From positions 12,638,520 through 12,702,519 of the forward strand of contig NC_092460.1 of the NCBI RefSeq assembly GCF_047495875.1: DNA of 64,000 nt, given 5' to 3'. The translations under genes and the position numbers were made by a program. The stretch is from Pithys albifrons albifrons (Eukaryota; Chordata; Aves; Passeriformes; Thamnophilidae). Position 1 is the first letter of the stretch. Each line of letters starts with the position of its first letter. A model generated the notes under the pieces. The model did not search any database. It worked only from the letters and a program-made list of their open reading frames with translations, and had not been told where the DNA came from. Shown here piece after piece: positions 12,701-26,763 of this stretch.

Positions 12701-15700
12701 CCTGGAGGATGCTCCTGTAGAAACCTCCTTAAAGTTTGCTGAATTGTCTGCAGGGAGTTACTGAGTACAACAGTGACATATGTCCTGTTCTCCTTCTCCC
12801 AATTTGGCGAACTTAATTGCTTCCACATCATTAGTGCGGCCTGTATGGCTGCTTCATTCAGGGATTGTTCAGGCTTCCTTCAGGGATTCTTGTGGGCCTG
12901 TTGGAGTGGAGGGTGAGTTGCCTGATACAAATGCATCAGCAGGACTTGCCCCTGCTTCCCAGAACATTAGGATGGGATTGGATGTCCTCTTGCAGTCCTG
13001 TCTAGAGCCTGGACCTGCCCCACCAGCTTTGTGAGTCATCTCAAAAAAAAAAAAAAGTAATGCTTAAACCTCCTGTTCAATGCTGTCTGGCACAACACTG
13101 CTCTAATTCCTGTGATGTTGTGTTGATAGAACTTTATGCCCAGGATGGCTCAGAATGAAATCCACTGGTAAAATCATATTTTTAAATGTTTTTTTGGGGA
13201 AAGTGGAATGCCCACTTAGCAGCATTCAACAGTACCCACTCTGAAGCTGCTGCTCTGTAGCTCAACCACAGGCACGCACAGCTCTGACATGTAGCTTGAG
13301 GATGTTTTCTGAGGTCACAGGAGGAGGACATGGCATCTCTTTGGAGAAAAGAATTTAACACTTTCACAGCCTCTCTGGAAGAATTAATCCACCCCTTAGA
13401 AGAGGCAAGATGGAATTACATTTTAGTACGTGTAAATTGTCAGTGAGGATGATGCAACAACATGTAGAGGCTGATTTTACATGGAGGAAGTTTAGGAAGG
13501 TAGAGTGATTTATGAGGAATAAGGTTTGCATTAGCAGTTGGATGTTATAACTCAAGCAATCCATCAGATTTTACTTTGGTCCATTTATTTTGTACTTGCC
13601 TTGCCCAAGGCCTTGTTTCTCATTGCAATAAAAGGTCAACTCCCAGCACTGAGCTAAGCAACAACAGTACAGAAGAGAGTACAAAGACACACAAACCAGA
13701 AGAGTCCAGATAAGAGCTGATATTTAACATAGATTTATTTTAAATATAAATATATATAAAATCAATACCTAGGAGTAAGTCTGTTTATCTCTTAAGATCA
13801 TCTGACTACACCTTGCATGCAGCATGTCATTTTGGGGATGCAAGTTGGCTTGAAAGTTGTGTATACACATCAGCATCTGACTTTGTCAGGTGCCAGAGGT
13901 TTCCCTGAAACCTGAGAAGCTGCAAGAATCCTTTCTGAGCCCTCCCTTCAAAAATCATTCCTCAAGCACTAGCTGAGGACAGCAGCCCTTCACAGTGTAC
14001 TGTACCCATGTCATGCCCATTGGGGTCTGCAAATGAGCACTGTGCAGAGTGTGGTGTACAGGTAGGTCAGGAAGCAATGCCACATGTTTCCAGTGAAGAC
14101 ACTGATCAAGGTTATTATTATTATCAGGGAAGCTGAGCCTGAATGAAAGAAAAATTCAAAGAAGTTTTAAAGGGAAGCAAGTGCAGCGATGGAAAATGTG
14201 GTTTATTTTTCACTGGTAGTGCATTAGAGCGGTGCATGGAAAACAAAATGGCTGTGGCTGGACACGGCCAAACACAAGGGGGAATGGCTGTGTCACATTT
14301 GCTTGATTTGCAAGTGATTTTCTGCCAAATTAAATTAGAGCTCTAATGTAGCAGACGGAGCTCATTTTCACCTGTTGGTGCAGCTGCCATCTTACCACAG
14401 AATGGCTTATTAGAGGAGCAGAAACTGTTGGTTTGCTTGTGGGTTTTTCCCTTCCAGTGCCAGGGTGAGAGTCAGTGACAGAGGAGGGCAGAACAAACAG
14501 GTCAGGAGGAATGAAGTGCTGCCAAGTCTCCCTTTCCTGGAGCTGCCACGCTGCTTCTTGCTGTTTGCTGAATGCCCAGCCCTTCTCCCAGAGTGTTCCT
14601 TCAAAGTGGCACATGCCACTTTCTTTATGTCTAGTTGAGCTGGTGTGAAACTGCAGAGCCTTTCACTTGCAGCCTTCAAGGGTTCAAACCAGGGTATATT
14701 CAGGCAAAAAAAGTGCCTGCCTATAAATTTTAGCTTCCCAGAGAATGCCTACCCTCAGCACACTGCTTCACTTCCACAGTGCCACCATGCCATGAGGAAC
14801 AAGCCTTTACAGAGGGTTGCTTGTCCCACTCTAAATACATGAGCTGCTTGAACCTGGCAATGTATGGTGTGCATTCAACAACAGAAGTGTATGAATTAAA
14901 TTGCAAATTAGTGCATATCAACATTTGAGCCCTTTATTTTATTTTAGCAATCTCTGGGTTTTCAAGTTGGTCTCTAAATATTACTCTCCCCACCCTCCCC
15001 AACTTCTTGGCTTTATTAGTTAATCCATTGTATGTGCAAAATCCTCATCAGAGAGAATCAAAGTGAAAAACTGAAATTAGTTAATCCATGAATGGGGATG
15101 AGCTGAGAAAAAACTACTGTGGAGCTCAAAGAAGAATATAGAAAGTTTCTAAATAGGTATTAATGATATTTATTGACAAACAAAGTAACTGAAAATAAAA
15201 AACTTGGTGGATATTTATATGCATGAAAGGGTTGAGTTGAATTTCCGTTCCACAGTTCCCTGATTTGCATATTAAGACATAATTGCTACTCATGATCAGT
15301 TATGTTTCGTTTAATCTAGTATGAATAATGGGGCTACAAAACTATGGATTTGAACCATTTTTGGCCATGTTTGGAGAGCAGCATCCCACTGAGAGAAAGC
15401 AGCTGATACAGTGGCATTTTTATTGACCTGATGAACAAGTCGTAGTAAAGGAGAAGAAAATAACTCAGAGCACACAACATTTAGGCTGGGAATTAGTCAT
15501 CAAGACATTCTTCAGGTCAATACCAAACAATATCAGAAGCCATACAGCAATACATAAGAAGAGACTTCTATAACTAGCAGTCCTAGGGCAGAGTTTGCTT
15601 CACCTTGAATCACAGACCAGCTGGACCTGCTCTGGGAATAATGTACTGTATTGCAAATGTTTATTTACAGAAAAAGCCATTAAAGAATGGAGAAAATGCT

Positions 15701-18672
15701 GTTGGAATAATCTCCTTTGGGACTGATTGCTGGTGGCTCCTGGTGCCTCCATATTGTGGTTGCACCCTTGTGAGGTGTGAGCAGCAACCTGTCCATGCCC
15801 AGGGCTTGGCAGGATGAAGATGTGCTTGGAGTAATCTGGCTGTGAGTAGTAGAATATTAGTGCTCCTTAAGGGTTGAACCTGTCCTCATCTACATTGCAG
15901 TAATGGAATCTGACCTTTTGATGACAGCCTTGATAGAAAATGCCATCCTGTATAATAACTGGTATTACACAAAGTGTCACCAGTGAATGAAAGGACAGCT
16001 CTGGTTTTAGTTACCACAGCACCATCACCCAGCCTTGACTGGGCTGTCACATCTCACTGGGACAATGAAAGCTCTAATTTACAATGCTCTCCTGAGAGGA
16101 AAACACCTTAAAGCCTGGAGTTGGTCTTGACTGATACCAGATTTTTTCCAAGGGGCTTCTTCATTGTCTTCAATTGGTACTGTCTGGCCCAGGGAGACAG
16201 TATGTGCTGAAAAGCTGCTTAGCAGCCTCCTAGACATTTTAATTTCCCTTACAGTGGCATGGGACTATAGGGAAGGAAAGAGCTAAAGTGAGAGCTAAAA
16301 GAATATCTTAGAAACCACAGGACAATATGTCAGAGACCAGTGGGTATTTTGGCTGCTAATTGTCTTGGTCAACCTTCCAAGCCTTAATAATTTTTAGAGC
16401 ATTTTCACCTTCTCTGTTATTTCTCGACATTCACCTGTAGTCAACATTTATTATGAGATCTTTGTTTTGTCTACATTCTTTGCTCGACAGTCTGTAAATG
16501 ATAAAGGTATTTTTTATACAGACATATAAGCACACACACTGCTTGTCTCCTTTTGGATAATTTATTTCTGAGATGGTTCTTGCAGAAGATGTTCCCTTAA
16601 AGAAAAGTCTTGCAGAGGTCAGATGCTATAAAATGGCTTTACCTGTGGAATTTGGCAGAGAGCAGTTGGTTTGCCTTCTTATTTGTTTCCATTGCTGGTA
16701 AGAGGTCTGTGTGAGGAACAGGTCTTTTGAAGGATGTGTAGAATAGTTCAAATAGGTATTAATTTTTTGTTGTGCTGGTATGGGGGATATTTTTAGTATA
16801 AACTTTCACCCCCTCAAAATCTGCTTTTTTAAATTTCACTCTTCTTCCAACCTTAAATTAGCTCTGAAGGTCTTGTTTCTTCAACAGGCTCTTTTGATGC
16901 TTTTAAAGGGCATTCTAACAAGGGTGCACAATGGATTGCACTCTTATTTTGAGAGACTGGCTATGAAAACACATTTTTTCTGCAAACATCAATTTTAACC
17001 AGTAGACTCTCAGAGCTGAAAGCCTATTTCTGTTCTCTGGTGTGAGATTTATGTTATTCTCTCAGTACTGAGCAGGTGAAATAGAGTAATGGTGTATTGG
17101 AGAAGAATGAGTACTACAGAGCTAAATATTTCCCTGGGCCTGCAGGCTGAGACCACTATCTACAACTGAAAACAAAATATATCACCTTTACAACTGCAGG
17201 CAAAACACCCTAAATCTTTTCCCATTGTTTTTCCCCATGGCTCCTGTTGCACAGAAAATCAAGTGCCTGCTCTGATTCAGTCACACTCGTGTGTTTTCTG
17301 CACCACATTATTTCCTGTGACTGAGATTTATGTTTTCAAAGCTGTGAGTCAATACAAGGTGATATTTACTCTGGTTTGATGTGATGATGCCACAGTGTTT
17401 ACAAGATATAAACCTGTCATGTCATCCAGGAATGAGTATGAATAGACAGACTGAGGTCTCTTGGGGCACAGGGGTTGCTAAAGGTCTCATGGACTGTAAA
17501 TCCAGTGAGGATTTGTATGGCACAGACTGGGATTGGATACCTGGACCTGGGGGCTTGGTTTTGAGGAGTTTCATGCTCAAAAAGACTGTAAGGCAAAGTG
17601 GAGTTGGGAGAGGTGAACTCCTGATATCCTGTAGGATCCCTGCTCAGGTACAGAGACTCACAGGTCCCTGCTGATGTTTGACATTTTATAGAAGAGAAGG
17701 ATATTCTGATGACCACTGGAGACTTCATAATCTTTTGAGTGTCTTAGTACAGGATTATAGAAGTCTTGTATGAAGAGACAGGGTGATAAAATATGTACCA
17801 TGGTCATGGTAGGCCATAGAAAAGGGTTCAGAGTGTGGGATGTGTCTTTTGTTCTGAAATCCACATCAGTAATTGTCTCTAACCATTTTAGTGTCACAGG
17901 CATCACTGGATCACTGATGTACTGACTCTCATGCTGTGCTCTATCCTCTTCTGCTCTTTCCAAAAAGTAATTTAGAGGAAAAAAAAACAACCCAAAAAGA
18001 TGCAGTCAATCCTGATTGCCTGAGCCTTAAATTTTCAGGAGGTCTGAAAATCTTTCAGTTTAATCAGAAAATTGCAGTTTGAATTCAATAAATTTGTATT
18101 TGAGGCTTTGTTTCAGGACTGTGCTCAGCTGGCTTCATTCTGAAACAAAATCATTGGGTGTTGTGAATTGTTTTAGTTTTGACAGAGTTGTACCACCAAG
18201 TTTGATAGTTTAGAGATAGTCTGGGACTGCAAATAAGTATTACCTGTTGGAAATGTAGGGTTCTCTGTGCTGAACACTCTGTATTTCAAGAGGTAGAGGA
18301 GGGAAGCAAAGAACTCCACGTATTTTCCTGATGGCAACCTAAGCCTCAGAGCCAGAGCCATGCTACAGTGGATTTCTAGACTGGGATCTACGAGGCAAGG
18401 CAAAGTGTTCTGCTGAATGAATCAGAGCTGCAAACCAAGGTAGGAACCAAAGCACAGAACTGCTTTGCATTTTATGGTACATTTAAGGTGCTGTGGGAGT
18501 CCCCAGGAAATGTGGTGGGTGGGGAATAAGTTGTGGACCAAAACCGGTGGGAATCAGTATCGATAAAGGAAAGCAGAACATTGTAGTTGATCTATTGGAG
18601 GTATGTTATTTTTTTCCAAACAAACCTACTTCCATATACATACAAATGTATCTCTACTACAATGGTAGTCTT
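6756..18672. other. Long intergenic stretch, nothing recognised apart from 7850-7925
   Basis: Twelve kilobases without a protein domain, tRNA-like fold, CR1 or LTR end that I can identify. The longest ORF (9696-10142, minus strand, 148 codons) has no recognisable similarity. Confidence 0.5.
7850..7925. repeat. AT-rich (AATC)n-like low-complexity tract
   Basis: Imperfect runs of AATC/ATCA with ATTCAATAA variants; no coding content. Confidence 0.8.
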
Positions 18673-19560
18673 CATAGAATCATAGAATAGATTGGGTTGG
18701 AAAAGACCTCCGAGATCATCAAGTCCAACCCTTGGTCCAACTCCAGTCCCTTTACCAGATCATGGCACTCAGTGCCACGCCCAATCTCAGTTGAAAAACC
18801 TCCAGGGATGGGGAATCCACCCCCTCTCTGGGCAGCCCATTCCAATGCCTGAGCACTCTCTCTGCAAAGAATTTTTTTCTGCTCTCCAACTTCAATTTCC
18901 CCTGGCAGAGCTTGAGCCCGTGACCCCTTGTCCTATTGCTGAGTGCCTGGGAGAAGAGACCAACCCCCACCTGGCCAGAACTTCCCTTCAGGGAGTTCTA
19001 GACAGTGCTGAGGTCACCTCTGAGCCTCCTCTTCTCCAGGCTAAACACCCCCAGCTCCCTCAGCCTCTCCCCACAGCACTTGTGCTCCAGTCCCTTCTCC
19101 AGCCTCGTTGCTCTTCTCTGGCCCCGCTCCAGCCCCTCAATCTCTTTCCTGCACTGAGGGGCCCAGAACTGAACACAACACTCAAGGTGTGGCCTCCCCA
19201 AGGCAGAGTCCAGGGGAAGGGTCACTGCCCTGGGCCTGCTGGCCATGCTAGTTTTGATCCAGGCCAGAATCCCATTGGCCTTCTTGGCCACCTGGGCACA
19301 CTGTTGGCTCCTGTTGAGCTTCCTGTCCCTCAGTCCCCCCAGGTCCCTTTCTGCCTGGCTGCTCTCCAGCCACTCTGTGCCCAGCCTGGAGCTCTGCAGG
19401 GGTTGGTGTGGCCAAAGGGCAGGACCTGCACTTGGCCTTATTGATCTTCATCCCATTGCAATCAGCCCAACTCTCAAGTCTATCCAGATCCCTCTGTAGA
19501 GTCCTCCTGCCTTCCAACAGGTCGACACTCCCTCCCAACTTGGTGTCATCATCTTGTGAT
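18673..19560 (-). mobile_element. CR1 LINE, 3' part, about 0.9 kb
   Basis: Starts with the tandem TCATAGAATCATAGAAT that marks the reverse complement of a CR1 3' end. The minus strand of 19250-19560 reads as reverse transcriptase C-terminal sequence ([35 protein letters not shown]) with breaks further on. 5'-truncated near 19555, as usual for CR1. The 250-codon plus-strand ORF over it is antisense noise. Confidence 0.9.
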
Positions 19561-22140
19561 ACTCCTCTCAAATAATTGGACTGCAAAGCAATAAAGTAGC
19601 ATATAAAAAGGTTAACTTCAAATTTGCTGCATAGCTTAAGTGAATTTTATTTTTATTATTTCTTTAAGAGCTTCCTAGTGCATGCATGGGTGGAAAACAG
19701 GAGAAAAAGAGAGCTCAGGCAGTATTGTGACCTCACATTAGAAATAAATTGCAGCCTGAAGGACTTATGCTTTATAGTGAAATTTTAAAGCCTTTGATAA
19801 TAAGAATTGTAAAGAAAATGGATTTTACATTGCTGCAGAATACATAATGCTCTGTGTCTATAACCTGTCCTATATTACCGTGGCACGTGCAGGATTTAAA
19901 CATTCCTAACAGCAGTATCCTCTGGGAGCCCTGCTATTTGTTCAGGGGGAAATTCAAGACTTCCAGCAGGAAGGAATAAGGTTTGTGAGCTGATCTCCCT
20001 TCCCCTGGTTGTGGTAAGCAAATCATGCTGGGAGTGTGCTCCGGTTACCCAAGGACTGGGTTGAGATTTAATGTGGTGTGAAAGACACTGAGCGTGGGAG
20101 AAAGGGAAGTGAGGAGAGGAAAAAGTTTACGCTCCTGACTTGTCAGCATAATTTTGCCCCTGCAGGAAATTTTTTCCCCTTTTTTTGCTGGCACACGGGG
20201 ATGCAGAGTGTGTGAGACAGGCGTGTTGCTTGGCAACTGGAGGTGAGCAACCGGTGCAGGAAAACAGCAGCAGGGGAAGAGGGGGAAGCATGAACTGACA
20301 TGGCCCTTATTGCATTGCTCCTTTTGGAATTGAGGCAGTAAATCTCTTCAGGAAGCTCTTTTCTTGTGCATTTCTTTCCCTGAAGAAGTGCCTTCTCTTG
20401 CCTTCCTCACCCAGCTGATGAATTATTGTGGTAAAGTAGGTTGGTCATCCGGAAATCATAAAAATCCAGGATCCCCAGAGTGAATAAAATGCAAAAATGC
20501 ACTGGAGGAAAATCTGGTTGCTGGAATGAAAATGGTTGAGTTGTTTGGGATGAACTTTGTGAACTCTGGAATGAATTGGGGTGATGAGGGAAGGAGATCC
20601 CTCCCATCAAGAAGCGGGATGGTGCACTTTGGAATAAGTCTTTCTTATGGCTGCGGGCATTAGAGGAGATGAACTTTGTTAACCAAGTCCCACGTTAAAA
20701 GTCAGGTGTCAGGATCTGGATTTCACAAAATTATTTTCATCAACCTGTTCTGGTTTGGGTTAAGAAGGAAGAGGGATGGTGTGTCATCCTGCCAGATTCT
20801 GTGGGCAGAGTAAAAATTTGGCTCACCCCTTAGGAATTTTAGGAGAGAAGACAGGGAAAGTATCTCTTCCAGGCTTTTTATTATCAGATAACTTTAACTG
20901 TGGAATCACATCTGAGACCATCCAAACCAGACTCGAAGCAACAAATCCCACCCACTTCCACTTACAACTTTTTTTTTCTGCAGGTGTAAGCAGAAACACT
21001 GGGCTTAAATCAGCCTCTCATTTCACAGAATGCCACTGACTGCTTGAAAGGCTCTGAAGAAATAATCATGAAATAAATTCTTACCAATGGGCTCCCTGGG
21101 CTGTGCAATCCACGAAGCACAGCCCGTCCAGTGCTGTTTGAAATTCATGTCCTTTCTAAATGCATGTGCTGAAATACAGGTGCTCTCCTGCTAAAAGCAG
21201 GAGTGGGAGATGGAAGAGGAGACTGCAGGGAATATTTGTATGCAGAACACTTGGTGCTGACAGAGCTTGTGAGGGGGCACTGAGAGGATTAACAATTAGC
21301 TCTGGCTGTGCATGTAGTGGCCATGAAGCAGGATGACCTAATGCTGAGATCAAAACACCTTCCCAGCCTGTGGCATCAGCCTCATTTCTTCCTTTCCTGC
21401 TGGAAAATGCCAGAATAAATACTTGTCTTTTTCTAGTGAATCTGAGAAATGTGACAGGTTTGAGCAACATGAGATGTCAGGGGTGCTCCTGAGCTGGAGT
21501 ACTTCAGCCTTGGCCCCCCAAAGTCCTTGCTGAACTCCAGTGCTCAGGTGGGAACTGAGGAGGGGATGGTTCCTTCTCATGTGGCTTTGTAGATTAAATC
21601 TGAAGTGAACTGATACCAAAATGTTACATCAACTAGAGAACAAATTTGGAACATGTATTTTATACAGGGGTCACTGTCAAGCAAAGAGCCAGGTGAGTTT
21701 TTTCTCACACTGGATTTAAATTTAGATCCACAAAGATAGGTAGATTCCTAATTCTCCTTGATTCCAGTAGAGATTGAGCATCAATGTGATTGTGATGACC
21801 TGAGCCAAAGAACCTTCTGCTGGCAGCTCTGCAGAGGGCACATGGAATCCTTACCTTTGCTATTGGTCACTGGGGGAATTTTGAGACTTCTGGTATTTAA
21901 ATGCCCAGTAAATGTTCTTACAGTCTCTTCTAAACCACATATCCATGATGTTTGTGGCACAGCTGCCAGTGGCTGTGCCTACATGGACCCTGCCACCAAG
22001 GGAGACCTGAGAGAGGCTGAAATACCCCCTCATACTGGGGGTAATGGAGAAGTGCCCCCTGCCATGCAGAAATACTGAATTCGATTGATTTGTTTGGAAA
22101 GAATTGTCTTGCCATTGCAAAGATGAGTTGCATGTTATTT
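19561..22140. other. Intergenic, nothing recognised
   Basis: Lies between two CR1 copies. Only short ORFs; composition is ordinary. Confidence 0.55.
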
Positions 22141-22403
22141 TCATAGAACCATAGAAAGGTTTGGGTTAGAAGGGACCTTAAAGATCATCTCATCCCATCC
22201 CCTGCCATGGGCAGGGACACCTCCCACTAGCCCAGGCTGCTTCAAGCCCTGTCCAACCTGGTCTTGGACACTTCCAGGGATGGGGCAGCCACAGCTTCTC
22301 TGGGCACCTGTGCCAGGGCCTGTCCACCCTCACAGGGAAAAACTTCTTCCTAATATTCAATCACGCCAAACTCTTTCAGTTTGAAGCCATTAACTCTGGG
22401 CCA
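22141..22403 (-). mobile_element. CR1 LINE 3' fragment
   Basis: TCATAGAACCATAGAAAGGTTTG, then CTGCCATGGGCAGGGACACC and GGACACTTCCAGGGATGGGG: reverse complement of a CR1 3' end, 5'-truncated. Confidence 0.9.
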
Positions 22404-25400
22404 TCTCAAAGCTGTGATGTGATATCTAATTTCATCAGTATCTAATGTTGTAAATCTTGGTCGTCAAGGGGTTTTTTTTCCAGATTCACACATAAACAAT
22501 TTGGATTTAAATTCAACCAGTGTAGTCTCAGAAACAATTTCTGTAAATCAGCTTAATCCCCAGTATGCTCTGTTTAAAAATATAGTTTTTATTCAAGCTG
22601 AAGTTGATGTTATTAAAAGATTTAGCTGAGTGATGTCATACACTGCTTTATCTCAACTGCCTTTTTCATTTTAAATAATTAAACATTAAGCAGTTTTCTC
22701 AGAGGGCATACTGCCTCTGATAATATCCAGATACATTTTCTTTTTCAGGTTTTAGGATTGTTTGTCTGCAGTTAAATATTTTAACAGTGCGAGTCTCACT
22801 GGTATTTTTGTATTTGTGGGTTTTTTTTACTTTCTCTTGACCTTGGTGTGTCCTTAATCTTTGCTGGAGACATTGAATTGCTTGGGGGCTCGTCTCAGCG
22901 AAGAACCCCATATACGTGTGATGTCAACTCTGTGCCAGAAGGCCTGGAAGGTGAAGAACACTTACTATATTTTCCTCTGAGAGACTTTCTAAAAAATGTT
23001 CATTTCTGATAACACAACATTTCTATTGTTTCTGGGGTTTGAGTTTTGTTGTTTGAGGACGAAGGAGGAAATCTGTGTCAAAATGGGAACGGTGAGAGAA
23101 AAGGTGGTGAGGAAGGATTTGAAATTAGTCCCCAATGTATTTATGACTTGCTTAGCAGAAGAGGTTATAAAACACAAAAGGCTTGTGATTAAAACTAAAA
23201 AAAAAAAAGATGAAAAGAGATGCAGTAAGAAGCTGCCAGTGTTGTTATTTGAGATTAAGCTGACTGATCAAATAATGAGAGTTAAAAAATGTGATCTGCT
23301 CTGTTCATAAACCTGTCTTGGATTAATTAAATCCATCATTTATTTAATACATGTCACATTGTTGTCTTAAGTTTTCTACCTAAAACAAAAGAGTTGTCAG
23401 GGAAACTAGAATAATTTGGTTTAAAATCAAAGACATGAATACAAGCTGTAAATCAGTAGATTTTATAAATTCCACGTGAGGGTTGCCTGTGGTCTGTGAT
23501 CTCAGGCATTGTGGAAATTATCCCCCCTCAGGGATCAGTTATATGGGCAGTATCCATCTTCTCCTTAAGCTTTCTAGGAACACTTTAGGACATTTCATTT
23601 TGATTTAGATGAAGGTTGTGCTTATTAATTGTTGTCTCCGTGGTACCAATTCTGCTGAGCTTCTACTGAATAACCAAGTTACTTCCCTTTCACCCTCCAG
23701 ATGAATCCTGTGATGTGAAACCCTGACTTTGTGCTGAACTGTGTGGAATTCTGGTTTTCAGTATATCATATTGTTGTATTGTGATGGGCTAGTGCCTCAG
23801 CATGGGTGGTTAGACCTTCCCACTTGCTCCAAAACAACTTTGGTAAGGACTGCCAGCCTGAAGTCTGCAATTTTAAAGAAATTGTTATTTTAAAGTAAAA
23901 CCCGTTCTGGTAAACACTTGAGAACCCATCAGTCTTCACCTTGAGAGTGGGTAACACAGGGCACCTGGACATCCAGTGCTGTGGCATCTCCATCCTTGGA
24001 GATTTTCCAGGCTGGATATGACCCCAGGCAATGACCTAACTTCACAGTCAGCCCTGCCCTGAGAAACTTGGTCAAACTGTCCTTCAGAGCTCCTGTCCAG
24101 CCTATTTATTCCTGTGATGCTGTGAGAGATTTCTGAGTGTCCAGTGTTGTGCCTTTATCCACAGTGGATCTTGGAAAGGAGATGGGTCTTCTGTGCTCTA
24201 AATTACGTATCCATTGCCTTTAGTCCTGTGTTGGTGCCTTGAAGAATTTCTGTATGGGATAACACAATGGGTAATTATTGTGATCTTAGTCTTATGTTCT
24301 AAATGTATTGAGTTGGTATTTTCCAAATGTAGGGAATTATTGTTGAAATAAATGAATGTTAATAAGTATGAGGATAGTGGAATTTAGACAATGTCTGAAG
24401 GATCAAGTAGCTGCAGTGGCTTCCCTTCTGTACCCTTGCACCAGGTCTCAAGAAACTGAGTTTTTCCATGGAAAATTACTACAAGCTGTGGGAAACAGCG
24501 TGAGTGAACCCGGGGAGTCTTAGACCTCCCTGCTGGACTTTCTCATTCTGTCTTTATTAGGGGTTTAAATTTTTCAGATTTTAATAGAGTTCATGAACTT
24601 TTCAAAGTAATCTGTGCCTTCCTGTATAGGAATATTAATTTCAAACCAAGTTTTATTACAGAGAGAATGAAATTCATGGAGTTTTATGCATTCAGCATAA
24701 AACATAATGCCAAGTGGTTGTTTCTACTTTCTCATTGTCAAGTAAAAATCTCTGAAGAGAAGCAAAAAAAATTTCTGCAGAGGAGTGGGATCTCAAGTCC
24801 TTGTGATCATGCTTTAATGAGAAGAGAAACCTACTTTAAAGAACTAGTAAAGAAAATATTTATGTGAGCAAAATGTATTGCCACTGCTCTGCTTTAGTGA
24901 TGGAATCATTTCATATCTGCTCTCAGAAACTCACACAAAGCAGCCATTCCTATAGACAGGAATCAGAAGCACCTCAGTTTTGACCTTCCTCAGAAAATTG
25001 CTTTCATGTTTCATATTTGTATCGCACATTGCTGAGCTTTAAACTCTGAACTGCAGCACAAGGTGCTGTTACCTGTGTGAATAACTGCAACTCCTCCAGG
25101 AAAAAGGAGCAGCTCGTGGAGATGAAAAACATGTGACAGCTTTTGACAAGAATACAGAGCCAAGATAATCAATGAGTGGCTGCTTAGGGATGTATTAGAG
25201 CTACTACAGTGTTTGAACACTGGGCAAGTTCCTATGGTAAAATCACTACAGCAGTTCCATTGGTGTAGTGAACTGGTTGCCACTACAAAAATGCTGTTGA
25301 ACAGATTCCTAGCAAAAATGTTTAGTGTTGTCTATGACAAGACTCCCACTCTGCTCTCTATATAATGACTTTCATCTCATGCATCTGAGAAAGATGCAGC

Positions 25401-26478
25401 AAAATGGTGTGGGAAAGGCCTTCATATTTCTCAGATCCTGAAGTCCAGATGTTCTGCTGGAACTGGGTGTGATACCTCACCCAGGAGGTTCCTTAACTCC
25501 TGCCTCTCAGCTTTGATCCAAGGCAGAAGGGGCTGGGGGGAGCTATTACAGGACTGTCTGGGATCCCTGAAAATATCTGATGGTCAAAGCACTCTGTTCC
25601 CTCAAGAGCTTGGGATGAATGCAACATACAGCAACCATCTGGAGCAAGGTGGGAGAAATTATGAGGAAATGGAAATTCTTCACCTTTTTGGACTTCTTTT
25701 AAACTTCAGGACAAAATTGATGGAGACTTCTACTCTAAGGAACTTTTTGTAACTCCAGCTGCTTCCCAAGACCTCAAATTTGTCCCAGCTGCAAAGCACA
25801 TATGACATGGTTATTAGCTTGATTGGTAGGCAAAACAAGAAGTCTCTGAGACAGATTAATGAACTAAATTATGCTGTTGCAGGGGCTAGTTTAGCACACT
25901 TCCTGAGAAATACATTCACTCACCTTCTGGAGAGGACTGTGATGTGAAAAAAATGTATACTTAAATTCCTACCCCTCGGCCACACAAATCCATTTTGAAC
26001 TTTAATCCTAGTTGAACATTTCTAAACAATAAAATCATTTTTCATTAGGAAGGGTGATCATGGAAAGGAATGTCTTGGTCCTTTGTTTGCCCACTGCAGT
26101 TTGAGGAAAGAAATTTTTCATCTATGTCCTTTAGGCAGTGCCATGTTGTGGTGACCATGCTCTGGTGTGAGCTGAGAAGGGAGTCCCAAAGCATAATGTG
26201 ATCCTCAGGGAAGTCAGTCCCTGTGAAATGCTGGCCTTGGTCTGCAATGTTGCAGTGATGAGAGGGAATTGTTGGAACTATTGCACTGTTAATCTTGTTT
26301 GTGGGCAAATAGGGCATATACAAGAATGTGCTGTTAGTATAATTGAAATCCTAGTGATTTAATTCAAGGTTCATTAGTCTAGACAGAGCTGATCCTGATT
26401 ATTTCTCCTTAATTCTAGGATTCATTTGTGGTCTTTACAGGATTCATTGTGATCAGCAGATTTTTATGTTTGGTGACT
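22404..26478. other. Intergenic, nothing recognised apart from a CR1 scrap at 23985
   Basis: AT-rich; ORFs below 105 codons with no known domain. Confidence 0.55.
23985..24130 (+). mobile_element. CR1 LINE 3' fragment, diverged
   Basis: CATCCTTGGAGATTTTCCAG and AGGCTGGATATGACCCCAGG, then a degenerate CCTATTTATTCCTGTGATGC end. Plus orientation, old copy. Confidence 0.7.
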
Positions 26479-26763
26479 TCCTTTCCTTCCCTTTCCCTTT
26501 CCCTTTCCCTTTCCCTTTCCCTTTCCCTTTCCCTTTCCCTTTCCCTTTCCCTTTCCCTTTCCCTTTCCCTTTCCCTTTCCCTTTCCCTTTCCCTTTCCCT
26601 TTCCCTTTCCCTTTCCCTTTCCCTTTCCCTCCTTCCCTCTTTTCCTCCTTCCTTCCCTCCCTTCCTCCCTCTCTCCTTCCTTCCTTCCGCCCTTCCTTCC
26701 TTCTCCCTTTTTCTCTCTCTCTTTTCTTTCTTTCTTTTCTTTCTCTTTCCTTCCTTCCTTCCC
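26479..26763. repeat. Polypyrimidine tract with (CCCTTT)n core
   Basis: About 24 perfect CTTTCC units from roughly 26489 to 26631, followed by degenerate CCTT/CTTT sequence to 26763, broken by a single G near 26699. The opposite strand is all purine. Overlapping ORFs with hundreds of Phe-Pro, Ser-Leu or Arg-Glu repeats are products of the repeat. Confidence 0.97.

Noticed and set aside
18692..19444. A 250-codon plus-strand ORF, the longest in the window
   Set aside because: It is the antisense of a CR1 3' region; the minus strand encodes broken reverse transcriptase sequence.
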